From Variovorax saccharolyticus (GTDB taxonomy: Bacteria > Pseudomonadota > Gammaproteobacteria > Burkholderiales > Burkholderiaceae_C), in NCBI RefSeq assembly GCF_030316765.1, contig NZ_JASZYT010000005.1, positions 422,244-486,243 of the forward strand: DNA of 64,000 nt, in the 5' to 3' direction. The first letter of the stretch is position 1. Each line of letters begins with the position of its first letter. This document shows, in pieces, positions 1-7,264 of this stretch. Made by a program: the position numbers and the translations under genes. The notes below the pieces were generated by a model. That model was not told the origin of the DNA. It saw only the letters and a program-made list of their open reading frames with translations, and searched no databases.

Positions 1-2
1 CG

Positions 3-584
3 ATGGCGCGGCGGGCCCGCGCGCTCGGCCTGGACTACCAGCTGCACTACAGCGGGCGCCGGCGCGGCGCGATGGCCCTGGTCGAGGAGCTGTCCGCGCT
101 GCATGGCGACCGGCTGCACCTGCATGTCGGCGACGAAGGCCGGCGCTGCGACCTCGCGGCCCTGCTGGCGCAGCCCGAGGCGGCTACGCAGGTCTATGCC
201 TGCGGACCGCAGCGCATGCTGCAGGCGCTCGAGGCCGCCTGCGCCGGCTGGCCCGAGGACGCGCTCCGGATCGAGCACTTCGCCTCGACCGTCGGCACGC
301 TGGACGCAAGCCGCGAGCACGCTTTCGAGGTCGAGCTCAGGGACTCCGGCATCACGGTGCCGGTCCCGGCCGACCGGACCCTGCTGAGCGCGCTGCGGGC
401 CGCCAATGTCGACATCCCGAGCGATTGCGAGGAAGGCCTGTGCGGCACCTGCGAGGTGCGCGTGCTCGGCGGCGAAGTGGACCACCGCGACCTGGTCCTG
501 ACCCGTGCCGAGCGCGAGACGCAGACACGCATGATGAGCTGTTGCTCGCGGGCCCGGGGAGGGCGGCTGGTGCTGGAGCTCTGA
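3..584 (+). CDS. Ferredoxin-type oxidoreductase, reductase component of a Rieske oxygenase (5' truncated by window)
   Basis: This is the C-terminal part of a VanB/phthalate dioxygenase reductase-type protein, which passes electrons from NAD(P)H through flavin to a 2Fe-2S cluster and on to a terminal oxygenase. The visible part contains the end of the NAD-binding domain (YACGPQRML) and a plant-type ferredoxin domain with the cluster cysteines in DCEEGLCGTC and a final cysteine in MMSCC. Family members are about 315-320 residues and 193 are seen, so the FAD-binding N-terminus lies upstream of the window. The reading frame is open at base 1, so the ATG at base 3 is probably internal. The oxygenase partner and its substrate cannot be read from this window. 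Confidence 0.88.
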   Translation: MARRARALGLDYQLHYSGRRRGAMALVEELSALHGDRLHLHVGDEGRRCDLAALLAQPEAATQVYACGPQRMLQALEAACAGWPEDALRIEHFASTVGTLDASREHAFEVELRDSGITVPVPADRTLLSALRAANVDIPSDCEEGLCGTCEVRVLGGEVDHRDLVLTRAERETQTRMMSCCSRARGGRLVLEL

Positions 585-693
585 GCGGGAAGGCGGCGCC
601 GGACGCGGCTCGCCGCTATGATCGCGCGGCAGTCGACGACCCCTCGGGTTGATTCGGCCCCGCGCCCATCCACCCACCAACGATCGGAAGTCG

Positions 694-2403
694 ATGTCGC
701 ACAAGCCTGCGGGGCTCATCTACGGTGTCGACGACATACCGCCTCTGGGCGTCAACATCCTCAGCGGGCTCCAGCAGGTCGGCCTGATGTCGATCTTCCT
801 GGTCTACCCGGTGCTGATCGCGCAGGCCGCCGGCAGCAGCCCCGAGGTGACCGCGGCCCTGGTCAGCGCCACGCTGGTCGCGCTGGCCGTCGGGACCCTG
901 CTGCAGGTCGTCACCATCGGACCCTTCGGTTCGGGCTATCTGTGCCAGCCCTCTCCCAGCGTGGTCTACATCGTGCCGTCGCTGGTGGCGGCGCACACCG
1001 GCGACCTGTCGGTGGTGTTCGGCATGACGATGCTGGCCGGGCTGTTCGAGATGGCGCTGGCCCGCGTCCTGCCGCGCCTGCGGCCGCTCTTCACGCCCGA
1101 GATCACCGGCCTGGTGGTGCTGATGGCCGGCATCTCGGTGGGCGTCGTCGGCCTGCGCACTGCGCTGCGGAGCTCGCACGCGGACAGCGTGCCGGACCAG
1201 GTCGACCTGCTGCTCGGCCTCGGCACGCTCGGGCTCATGGTGGCGCTGAACGTCTGGGGTCGCGGCGGGCTGCGCGTGTTCAGCGTGCTGATCGGCCTGG
1301 CTGCCGGCTACCTGGCCGGCTGGGCGCTGGGGCGGCTCGACGCCCACGAACTGGTCCAGGTGGCGGCGGCCCCCCTGATCGCGGCGCCGGCGCTGGGCCA
1401 CGTGGGCTGGTCCTTCGATGCCGGCCTGGCGGTGCCGTTCCTGATCGCCGCGGTGGCGGCGGCGTTGAAGGTGATCGGCAACGTGACCATCTCGCAGAAG
1501 GCCAACCAGGTGGGTTGGGTGCGCGCCGACATGCGGTCCATCAGCCGCGGCGTGCTGGCCGACGGCCTGGGCTCGGTGGTGGCCGGCGCGATCGGCTCGG
1601 CCGGCATCAATTCGTCGACCGGCGCGGTCGGCCTGGCGACGGCCACCGGCGTGGCCAGCCGCCGCATCGGCTGGTCGGTGGCGGGGCTCTTGCTGCTGTT
1701 CGCCTTCGTGCCCAAGCTGGGCCTGCTGTTCAACTCGATTCCGCGGCCGGTGCTCGGCGCGGCGCTGGTGTTCTCGTCCACCTTCATCGTCATCAACGGC
1801 CTGGTCATCATGACGTCGCGGCTGCTGGATTCACGCAAGACGCTGGTGATCGGCCTGGCGATCGTCTTCGGCCTGGCGGTGGAGATCTTCCCGGGCCTGC
1901 TGGTCGTGCTGCCGGCGGCACTGCGGCCTTCGTTCGGCAACTCGCTGGTCTTCGGCACGCTGGTGGGCCTCGGGCTCAACCTGCTGTTTCGCATCGGCCT
2001 GCGCCGAAGCGTGTCGATGACGGTGGGGCCGGGCGCGATCGACCCCGACGCGCTCGATCAGTTCCTCGACGTGCAGGGCGCGGCCTGGGGGGCACGCCAC
2101 GACGTCATCGAGCGCGCCAAGTTCAACCTCGTGCAGTCGATCGAGACGCTGGTGTCGAGCCGTGTCGCTTCCGGTCCGCTCGAGATCGAGGCCTCGTTCG
2201 ACGAGTTCAACCTCGACCTGCGGGTGTCCTACGAGGGCGAGCAGCTCGACCTGCCGGAGCAGCGGCCGACCATCGAGGAGATCATCGAGTCGGACGCCGG
2301 CGAGCGCCGGCTGGCCGGCTTCCTGTTGCGGCAGTTCGCCGACCGCGTGACCTCCAGGCGCGCGGGCAGCCGCGCGACCGTCGGGTTCCACTTCGACCAC
2401 TGA
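694..2403 (+). CDS. NCS2-family nucleobase (xanthine/uracil) permease with a C-terminal soluble extension
   Basis: A 569-residue inner-membrane protein whose first roughly 440 residues match the nucleobase:cation symporter-2 family in length and character. It shows many hydrophobic helices and the repeated small-residue stretches typical of the fold, for example GSAGINSSTGAVGLATATG. The start at MSHKPAGL is preferred to an in-frame ATG 45 bases upstream because family homology begins here. The last roughly 130 residues are soluble and acidic (FNLVQSIETLVSSR, SFDEFNLDLRVSYEG, RRAGSRATVGFHFD) and resemble a degenerate GHKL/HATPase-like domain, which is unusual for a permease. The substrate cannot be fixed from sequence. 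It ends five bases before a convergent gene. Confidence 0.85.
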   Translation: MSHKPAGLIYGVDDIPPLGVNILSGLQQVGLMSIFLVYPVLIAQAAGSSPEVTAALVSATLVALAVGTLLQVVTIGPFGSGYLCQPSPSVVYIVPSLVAAHTGDLSVVFGMTMLAGLFEMALARVLPRLRPLFTPEITGLVVLMAGISVGVVGLRTALRSSHADSVPDQVDLLLGLGTLGLMVALNVWGRGGLRVFSVLIGLAAGYLAGWALGRLDAHELVQVAAAPLIAAPALGHVGWSFDAGLAVPFLIAAVAAALKVIGNVTISQKANQVGWVRADMRSISRGVLADGLGSVVAGAIGSAGINSSTGAVGLATATGVASRRIGWSVAGLLLLFAFVPKLGLLFNSIPRPVLGAALVFSSTFIVINGLVIMTSRLLDSRKTLVIGLAIVFGLAVEIFPGLLVVLPAALRPSFGNSLVFGTLVGLGLNLLFRIGLRRSVSMTVGPGAIDPDALDQFLDVQGAAWGARHDVIERAKFNLVQSIETLVSSRVASGPLEIEASFDEFNLDLRVSYEGEQLDLPEQRPTIEEIIESDAGERRLAGFLLRQFADRVTSRRAGSRATVGFHFDH

Positions 2404-2408
2404 AGGCG

Positions 2409-3548
2409 TCAGCCGGGCGTGAAGGCCTCGTGCACCGCCGATTGCACCGAGCCCCCGAGCACGGCACCGCCGCCCGCGACGTAGATCCGCTCGCCGATCG
2501 CGGCGGCGCCGACCGCGTGCCGCGGCGTGGGCATCGGCGCGTGCTTCTGCCAGCTGTCGCCGGCCGGGTCGTAGCTTTCCATCTGGCCGAACACGGAGGC
2601 CTGGCGCGGCACGCCGCCGACCAGGATTCCGCCTTCGCCGCCCATGGCGTAGAAGCGCCCGCGCAGCACCACCAGGCCGTGGCCCGAGCGGGCCGTGGGC
2701 AGCGGCGCGCGCAACTCCCAGGTGTCGCGCGCCGGCAGGTAGACATGGTGCAGGTCGGTGTTGTATTCGAAGGTGTTGAAGCGTCCGCCCACCACGTGGA
2801 TCGAGCCTGAGTGGGCGACGCAGCCGACGTGGTCGCGGGCGCCCGGCAGCGCCTTGCGCTGGCTCCAGCGATCGGCCTGCGGGTCGTAGACCTCGTGCCA
2901 GCCCACGCTGGCGCGTTCGCTCGCCGGCTCGGAAGCCCCGCCGATCAGGTGCAGCCGGCCGTCCAGCATGACCGCCGCGGCGGCGCCGCGCGGCCGCGGC
3001 AGCGGTGCGATCTCGCGCCAGCGATCGGTCGCGAGCTCGTAGGCGTAGGCCTGGGTGTCCGAGCGGCGGTTCTGCTCGACGAAGCCGCCCAGTGCATAGA
3101 CGAAGCGCTCGTCCGACGCCACCGCCACATGGTTGGCGCCACGCGGCAGCGGGGCGCCCTGCAGCCAGCGGTCGAGCGCCGGATCGTAGATGTGGTGGTA
3201 GGCCCGGTTGACCGCGCCTTCGCCGTAGCCGCCGACCACGTGCATGCGCCCCGCGGTCGCGGTCGCCCATGCCATCTCGCTGCGCGGCAACGGCAGCGCG
3301 GCGCGCGCCGCCCAGCGGCCGGCCGGGCCCGCGGGCGCCGGGCTGTCGGTCTTGCGCTGCGACTCCTGCTCGGGCGTGAGGTGGTGCGGCACGCCGCCCT
3401 GCAGCCGTGCGTAGGGCTCGGCCGAGGAGGGCGCCGAGGGCAGGGCGGGGTGGCCGGCGTGCGGGGCATCGGGCGCGGGGGGCCGCGAGCCGGCGCAGCC
3501 CGAGAGGGCGGCGCCCGCGGCGGAGAGCAGAAGCTGGCGGCGTTGCAT
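2409..3548 (-). CDS. Kelch-repeat beta-propeller protein, exported lipoprotein
   Basis: The chosen start (MQRRQLLLSAAGAALSGCAG) gives a twin-arginine-like, hydrophobic signal ending in a lipobox-like SGCAG, so the protein is probably exported and lipid-anchored. The body holds about six kelch units of some 50 residues, recognisable from repeated GG doublets followed by aromatic residues and the W-R or W-Q spacing (VVGGYGEGAVN, ALGGFVEQN, LIGGASEPA, VVGGRFNTF, AMGGEGGIL, VAGGGAVLG). These units build a beta-propeller used for protein or ligand binding. It has no enzymatic signature. An in-frame ATG 69 bases further upstream would precede the signal sequence and is less likely. Confidence 0.85.
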   Translation of the reverse strand: MQRRQLLLSAAGAALSGCAGSRPPAPDAPHAGHPALPSAPSSAEPYARLQGGVPHHLTPEQESQRKTDSPAPAGPAGRWAARAALPLPRSEMAWATATAGRMHVVGGYGEGAVNRAYHHIYDPALDRWLQGAPLPRGANHVAVASDERFVYALGGFVEQNRRSDTQAYAYELATDRWREIAPLPRPRGAAAAVMLDGRLHLIGGASEPASERASVGWHEVYDPQADRWSQRKALPGARDHVGCVAHSGSIHVVGGRFNTFEYNTDLHHVYLPARDTWELRAPLPTARSGHGLVVLRGRFYAMGGEGGILVGGVPRQASVFGQMESYDPAGDSWQKHAPMPTPRHAVGAAAIGERIYVAGGGAVLGGSVQSAVHEAFTPG

Positions 3549-3690
3549 GGCGAAAGGCACTCCCGGGCGGTTGGAACGTGCCGCGCAGCTTAAGGCCTGC
3601 AGGGGTGCGCCGGGCAACCCCCGTCGACGGGCGGCGGAGGTCGTGCTTCAATCGTGCCAAGGCGGATCACACGCCGCTGGAGACCCCCCG

Positions 3691-4467
3691 ATGCCCGTGC
3701 GCAGTCCGCTCTACCTGCTCGAACGTTTCGACCCCGGCGTGGTCCAGCTCGACCGGGAGCTCCGGGTCATCGCGATGAACAGCCTGGCCCGGCGCCTGCT
3801 GCCGGTCGAGGACAAGCAGCCCTTCGAGAAGATGGTGCTGTCGTTCCATCCCGAGCGCTCGGTGGCCAAGGTCAAGTTCCTGCTCGACCAGGCCGAGTGC
3901 CCGGTCAGCAACCCGCCGCCGATGACCATGATCATCAACATCCCGGAGCGAGTGCTGCTGATCAAGGTGTCCAAGCTGTCCGACCTTCGCGGCGACACCA
4001 CCGGCTACACGCTGATCTTCTACGACATCACCGAACTGGTGAGCGGCGAGCTGCTGGTGCAGCCGATGACGCCCGAGAGCCTGTCGATCGAGAAGCCCGC
4101 GCCGGCCAAGCGGCAACTGCACAAGATCCCGACCGTCTCGCAGAACCGGATCGTGCTGGTCGACGTCGAGACCGTCACCTACATCCGCTCCGAAGGCCAC
4201 TACACCTGGGTCAGCACCGCGCAGGGATCGAGCTTCTGCAACCTCAACATCAGCGACCTGGCCGAGCGGCTCGACGGTGCCTCATTCCTTCGCATCCATC
4301 GCAGCTACCTGGCGAACCTCGACTTCGCCGAGCAGATCCTGCGCGACGAAGGCCGGGTCAGCCTCAAGCTGCGCGGCGAGACCACGCCGCTGCCGGTGGC
4401 GCGCACCAGCGTGTCGCGGCTGCTCGAGCAACTCGGCATCGGCGAGGTCGACGCGCTGCGGACCTGA
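3691..4467 (+). CDS. rcoM: RcoM-type PAS-LytTR transcriptional regulator, candidate haem CO sensor of the cox genes
   Basis: A 258-residue single-component regulator with an N-terminal PAS domain (about residues 5-115) and a C-terminal LytTR DNA-binding domain (about 150-250, with TYIRSEGHYTWV and FLRIHRSYLAN). This architecture and length match RcoM, a haem-PAS regulator that activates aerobic CO dehydrogenase genes in Burkholderia. Candidate haem ligands are His53 (SFHPERS), Cys70 (AECPVS) and Met80. The Cys-to-Met spacing of ten residues agrees with what I recall for RcoM, while the His spacing is a few residues different. The ATG at 3691 follows a GGAG. A form I cox cluster starts 4.6 kb downstream with three LytTR-like repeats. 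The assignment is strong by architecture and context, but CO binding is inferred. Confidence 0.8.
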   Translation: MPVRSPLYLLERFDPGVVQLDRELRVIAMNSLARRLLPVEDKQPFEKMVLSFHPERSVAKVKFLLDQAECPVSNPPPMTMIINIPERVLLIKVSKLSDLRGDTTGYTLIFYDITELVSGELLVQPMTPESLSIEKPAPAKRQLHKIPTVSQNRIVLVDVETVTYIRSEGHYTWVSTAQGSSFCNLNISDLAERLDGASFLRIHRSYLANLDFAEQILRDEGRVSLKLRGETTPLPVARTSVSRLLEQLGIGEVDALRT

Positions 4468-4502
4468 GCTGCGACGCCGCCTCGCCGCTGCCTGGGCGCC
4501 GC

Positions 4503-5492
4503 TCAGGGCGAGGTCGGCGAGCGCGGCTTGAGCTTGTCGGCTTCGGCCACCGGGAACGGGAAGCCCAGCTTCACCGACTGCCCGCGCACCCGGTTCTGCG
4601 CCTGGCACTTGCTCACGCAGATGGTGGCCGGCGGTGCCACTTCGATCGCGTCCTCGCCAGTCACCAGACCCATGCGCCCGCCGCTGGCCACGGCCCAGCG
4701 CGAGACGCCGCCGCAGTGCTGCACGACCACGCTGGGCGGCGTCGAGTTCGGCCGCTTCTGGATGACGTTGGAGCAGCTCGGGTCGACCAGGCGCGTCGCC
4801 ACCTGGGGACTGTCGCGGCCGATGAAGCGGCGCGAGATGCCGTTGCCGAAGTTGATGCGCGCCGCCACCACGACGGTGGTGTCCTTGTAAGGCACGACAT
4901 CGCCCTCCCGGTTGCGGAAGTTGCGGTTGTCGAAGTAGAAGGCCGACAGCGGGCTGATGCCGTCGCCGGCCAGCACGTGGGTGATCTCGGTCGCCGTCTG
5001 GTCCGAGCGCTCCACTTCCATCTGGAAGACGCCGCCTGCTGCGCAATCCTTGGCCTGGATCTTCATTGCCACGCCGGGCCCTTCGCGCTGGAGCTCGATG
5101 TTCTCTTCGCCGAGTTCGAGCGCCAGGTCGCTGGTCAGGCGCAAGCCGCGGTGGTCGGGCGACTTGCTGGCGAACACCGGCGTGACGACGCCGTTCGTCA
5201 TGTCCAGCGGATTGGCGGTCGGCAGGAAAGCGTAGTTGCGGATGCCCAGCGTGGCGGCATCCACCTCGAAGCGGACGTAGCGGCCCTGCACCACGAAAGT
5301 GGCGCCGACCTGCGCGGCCGGCACGTTGACGTCCTGGGCGCCGCTGCGGCCGAGGACGGTGAATCCGCCACCCTCGCAGCCTTCCGACTTGGCGGCGTAG
5401 GCGGAGACGGCGATCAGGCCGGCCATCACGACGCCGGCGCCGCGCAGGCTCCGGTCGAGGCGGCGGGGAAATCCGAGGCGATGTTCATTCAT
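4503..5492 (-). CDS. Secreted protein of unknown function
   Basis: A 329-residue protein that I do not recognise. It begins with a basic stretch and a hydrophobic segment ending in VSAYA, consistent with a Sec signal peptide cut before AKSEGCEGG. The mature part is rich in beta-strand-like alternating patterns and contains several cysteines (GCEGGG, KDCAAGG, PSCSN, QHCGGV, ICVSKC), which suggests periplasmic disulphides. The ATG at 5492 is preceded by AGGAG at good spacing. It is convergent with the rcoM-like gene and lies upstream, on the same strand, of nothing obviously related. The glycine-rich gene at 5601-6119 reads into it and may be its operon partner. Confidence 0.7.
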   Translation of the reverse strand: MNEHRLGFPRRLDRSLRGAGVVMAGLIAVSAYAAKSEGCEGGGFTVLGRSGAQDVNVPAAQVGATFVVQGRYVRFEVDAATLGIRNYAFLPTANPLDMTNGVVTPVFASKSPDHRGLRLTSDLALELGEENIELQREGPGVAMKIQAKDCAAGGVFQMEVERSDQTATEITHVLAGDGISPLSAFYFDNRNFRNREGDVVPYKDTTVVVAARINFGNGISRRFIGRDSPQVATRLVDPSCSNVIQKRPNSTPPSVVVQHCGGVSRWAVASGGRMGLVTGEDAIEVAPPATICVSKCQAQNRVRGQSVKLGFPFPVAEADKLKPRSPTSP

Positions 5493-5600
5493 GTCTTGCT
5501 CCTGTGTGAGCGCGCAGTGGCGCGCAGAGATGTCTCGAAGGGTCCGTATCGCTCGCCGATGCGCTTCTGCGCCTGGGGCCGAGTGATGAGTGCCGTCGCA

Positions 5601-6119
5601 TCAGCGATGTCCGGGCGGGTCGTCGGCGCCGTGGCCGAGGCCGTGTCCGGCGTCATGTCCGGGTGGGTCGTCCGCGCCATGGCCAATGCCGTGGCCCGGC
5701 GCGTTGTTGGCGCCCTGGGCGCCTCCGCCCTGGCCCGGTCCGGAGTTGGCGCTTCCGGGGCCGCTGTTGCCGCTTCCGCTGCCACTTCCACTTCCACTGC
5801 TCGCGCTGCTTCCGCTGCTGCTACTGCTTCCGCTGCTCCCACTGCTGCTGCTGCCGGATGACCCGCTGCCGGAGGACGATGCACCTGCGCCGGAGCCCGA
5901 GCCGGAGCCGGAGCCGCTGGACCCGCTGCTGCCACCACCACCGCCACCGCCACTGCTTCCGCTGCCGCTGCCGCTGCTTCCGCCGCCACCACCACCACCA
6001 CCACCCCCACCGCCGCCGCCGCCACCACCGCCACCACCGTGCGCCAGCGCCGATGCCGCAGCGACGCACAACGTCAACGCGACGATGCCCGCCGATCCCG
6101 TCTTCCTGAACTTGACCAT
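5601..6119 (-). CDS. Secreted glycine/serine-rich low-complexity protein
   Basis: A 172-residue protein with a clear signal peptide (MVKFRKTGSAGIVALTLCVA, then AAASALA) followed by a long glycine run, Ser-Gly repeats and a C-terminal tail made of repeats of GADDPPGHD and GHGLGH type. The start at 6119 has a GGAGA five bases upstream. A TTG further upstream is less convincing. The low-complexity body gives no functional assignment. A flexible extracellular or envelope protein is plausible, and the histidine- and aspartate-rich tail could bind metal. It shares its Gly/Ser style with the gene at 7261-8865, and the two are read away from a shared palindromic control region. Confidence 0.65.
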   Translation of the reverse strand: MVKFRKTGSAGIVALTLCVAAASALAHGGGGGGGGGGGGGGGGGGGGSSGSGSGSSGGGGGGGSSGSSGSGSGSGSGAGASSSGSGSSGSSSSGSSGSSSSSGSSASSGSGSGSGSGNSGPGSANSGPGQGGGAQGANNAPGHGIGHGADDPPGHDAGHGLGHGADDPPGHR

Positions 6120-6192
6120 GACGCTCTCCAAGAAATGTTGAAAGGCATGTCCGCCGCCGCGCTCCGCCCCTCGCGCGCTTCTGGACCACTGA

Positions 6193-6272
6193 CGCGGGAA
6201 AAATTCCCGCGACGGGGTGGAGAATAGGTGGGAAAATTTTCCACGTCAATAAATGTGTAAAAATTTCCCACG
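6193..6272. promoter_or_regulatory. Cluster of A/T-centred palindromes between the glycine-rich gene and the DUF6502 gene
   Basis: Three related motifs lie within 80 bp of an AT-rich divergent gap. The first is a perfect inverted repeat, CGCGGGAA-AAA-TTCCCGCG, at 6193-6211. The second is a perfect palindrome, GGAAAATTTTCC, at 6231-6242, flanked by GTG and AC. The third is a half site, ATTTCCCACG, at 6263-6272. The shared core is TTCCCRCG or TTCCACG. A possible -10 (TAAACT) follows near 6282 in front of the 6326 gene. The position suggests an operator for one or both divergent genes, but the regulator is unknown. Confidence 0.5.
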
Positions 6273-6325
6273 AGTCTGGGCTAAACTGATTCCCTGCCGG
6301 CTTCCCTCATTTCCTGCTCGCGCCC

Positions 6326-7264
6326 ATGTCCGACTCCGCTCCATCCCACGCAACGCCGCCTCGCGCCCTGGTGCAGGCGCTGCGCCATGCATTGCGGCCG
6401 CTGGTCAAGCTCATGCTCTCTCGCGGCGTGACCTTCACCTATGCCAGCGAGTTGCTGAAGTCGCTGTTCGTCGAGGTGGCGGATCGCGACTTCCGCATCG
6501 ATGGCAAGGAGCCGACGGACAGCCGGGTCAGCCTCGTTTCCGGCGTCCACCGCAAGGAAGTCAGCCGCCTGCGGCAAGCCCTGGAATCGGGCGAAGAGAC
6601 CGTGCCCGAGGTGGTTTCCCTCGGCGCCCAGGTAGTCGCGCAATGGATGGGAGCGCCGCCCTATGTCGATGACGCCGGCCAGCCGCTGCCGCTGGCGCGG
6701 TTCGCGAGCGAGGGTGCCGAGCAGTCCTTCGAGGCGCTGGTCGCCCGCGTGAACCGCGACATCCGTCCCCGCGTCGTGCTGGACGAATGGCTTCGACTGG
6801 GCGTGGTGCACATCGACGAGGGCGGCCGCGTGTGCCTGAACGTCGGCGCATTCGTGCCGACCAAGGGTTTCGACGAGCTGAGCTTCTACCTGGGCCACAA
6901 CCTGCACGACCATGCCGCGGCGGCGGTTCACAACCTGCTGGGCGAGCAGCCTCCCTTCATGGAGCGCAGCGTGCACTACGACGGACTGGGCGCGGCGGCC
7001 GTCGGCCAGCTCGCCGAACAGGCCCGCTCGCTGGGCATGCAGGCACTGGTGGCCGTGAACAAGAACGCGCTGGCACTGGCCAAGCGGTCTGTCGACGACG
7101 ATGCGCCGCGTCGGCGCATGACCTTCGGCGTCTACTTCTATGCCGACGCGGCGGGTTCGCCCATGGCGGCACCGGATGCGGAGTCGCCGGAGGCCGGGCG
7201 CTCGCCGGCCGTCGCGCCTTCGCCCTCGCGGTCGTCGCGCGGCGGCAAGAAGGAAGCGGGATGA
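6326..7264 (+). CDS. DUF6502 family protein
   Basis: A 312-residue protein matching the DUF6502 family in its opening (LRHALRPLVKLMLSRGVTFTYASELLKSLFVEVA) and in the segment SLVSGVHRKEVSRLR. The N-terminal part (about residues 15-90) looks like a helical, winged-helix-type domain, and the family has no established biochemical role. There is no signal peptide or membrane helix. The C-terminus is low-complexity and basic (SPSRSSRGGKKEAG). Its stop codon overlaps the start of the next gene in ATGA, so the two are translationally coupled. The pairing of DUF6502 and DUF5666 genes is, as far as I know, recurrent in proteobacteria. A role as a DNA-binding regulator of its operon is conceivable but unproven. 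Confidence 0.75.
   Translation: MSDSAPSHATPPRALVQALRHALRPLVKLMLSRGVTFTYASELLKSLFVEVADRDFRIDGKEPTDSRVSLVSGVHRKEVSRLRQALESGEETVPEVVSLGAQVVAQWMGAPPYVDDAGQPLPLARFASEGAEQSFEALVARVNRDIRPRVVLDEWLRLGVVHIDEGGRVCLNVGAFVPTKGFDELSFYLGHNLHDHAAAAVHNLLGEQPPFMERSVHYDGLGAAAVGQLAEQARSLGMQALVAVNKNALALAKRSVDDDAPRRRMTFGVYFYADAAGSPMAAPDAESPEAGRSPAVAPSPSRSSRGGKKEAG

Noticed and set aside
3641..3659. Two TCGTGC cores upstream of the rcoM-like gene as an autoregulatory LytTR site
   Set aside because: They lie 11 bp apart, not 21, and lack the leading TT of the coxM repeats, so chance similarity is more likely.
4480..4513. A bidirectional terminator between the rcoM-like gene and the convergent secreted-protein gene
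   Set aside because: CCTCGCC and GGCGAGG can pair, but the loop is 20 bases, the right arm lies in coding sequence and there is no T-run.
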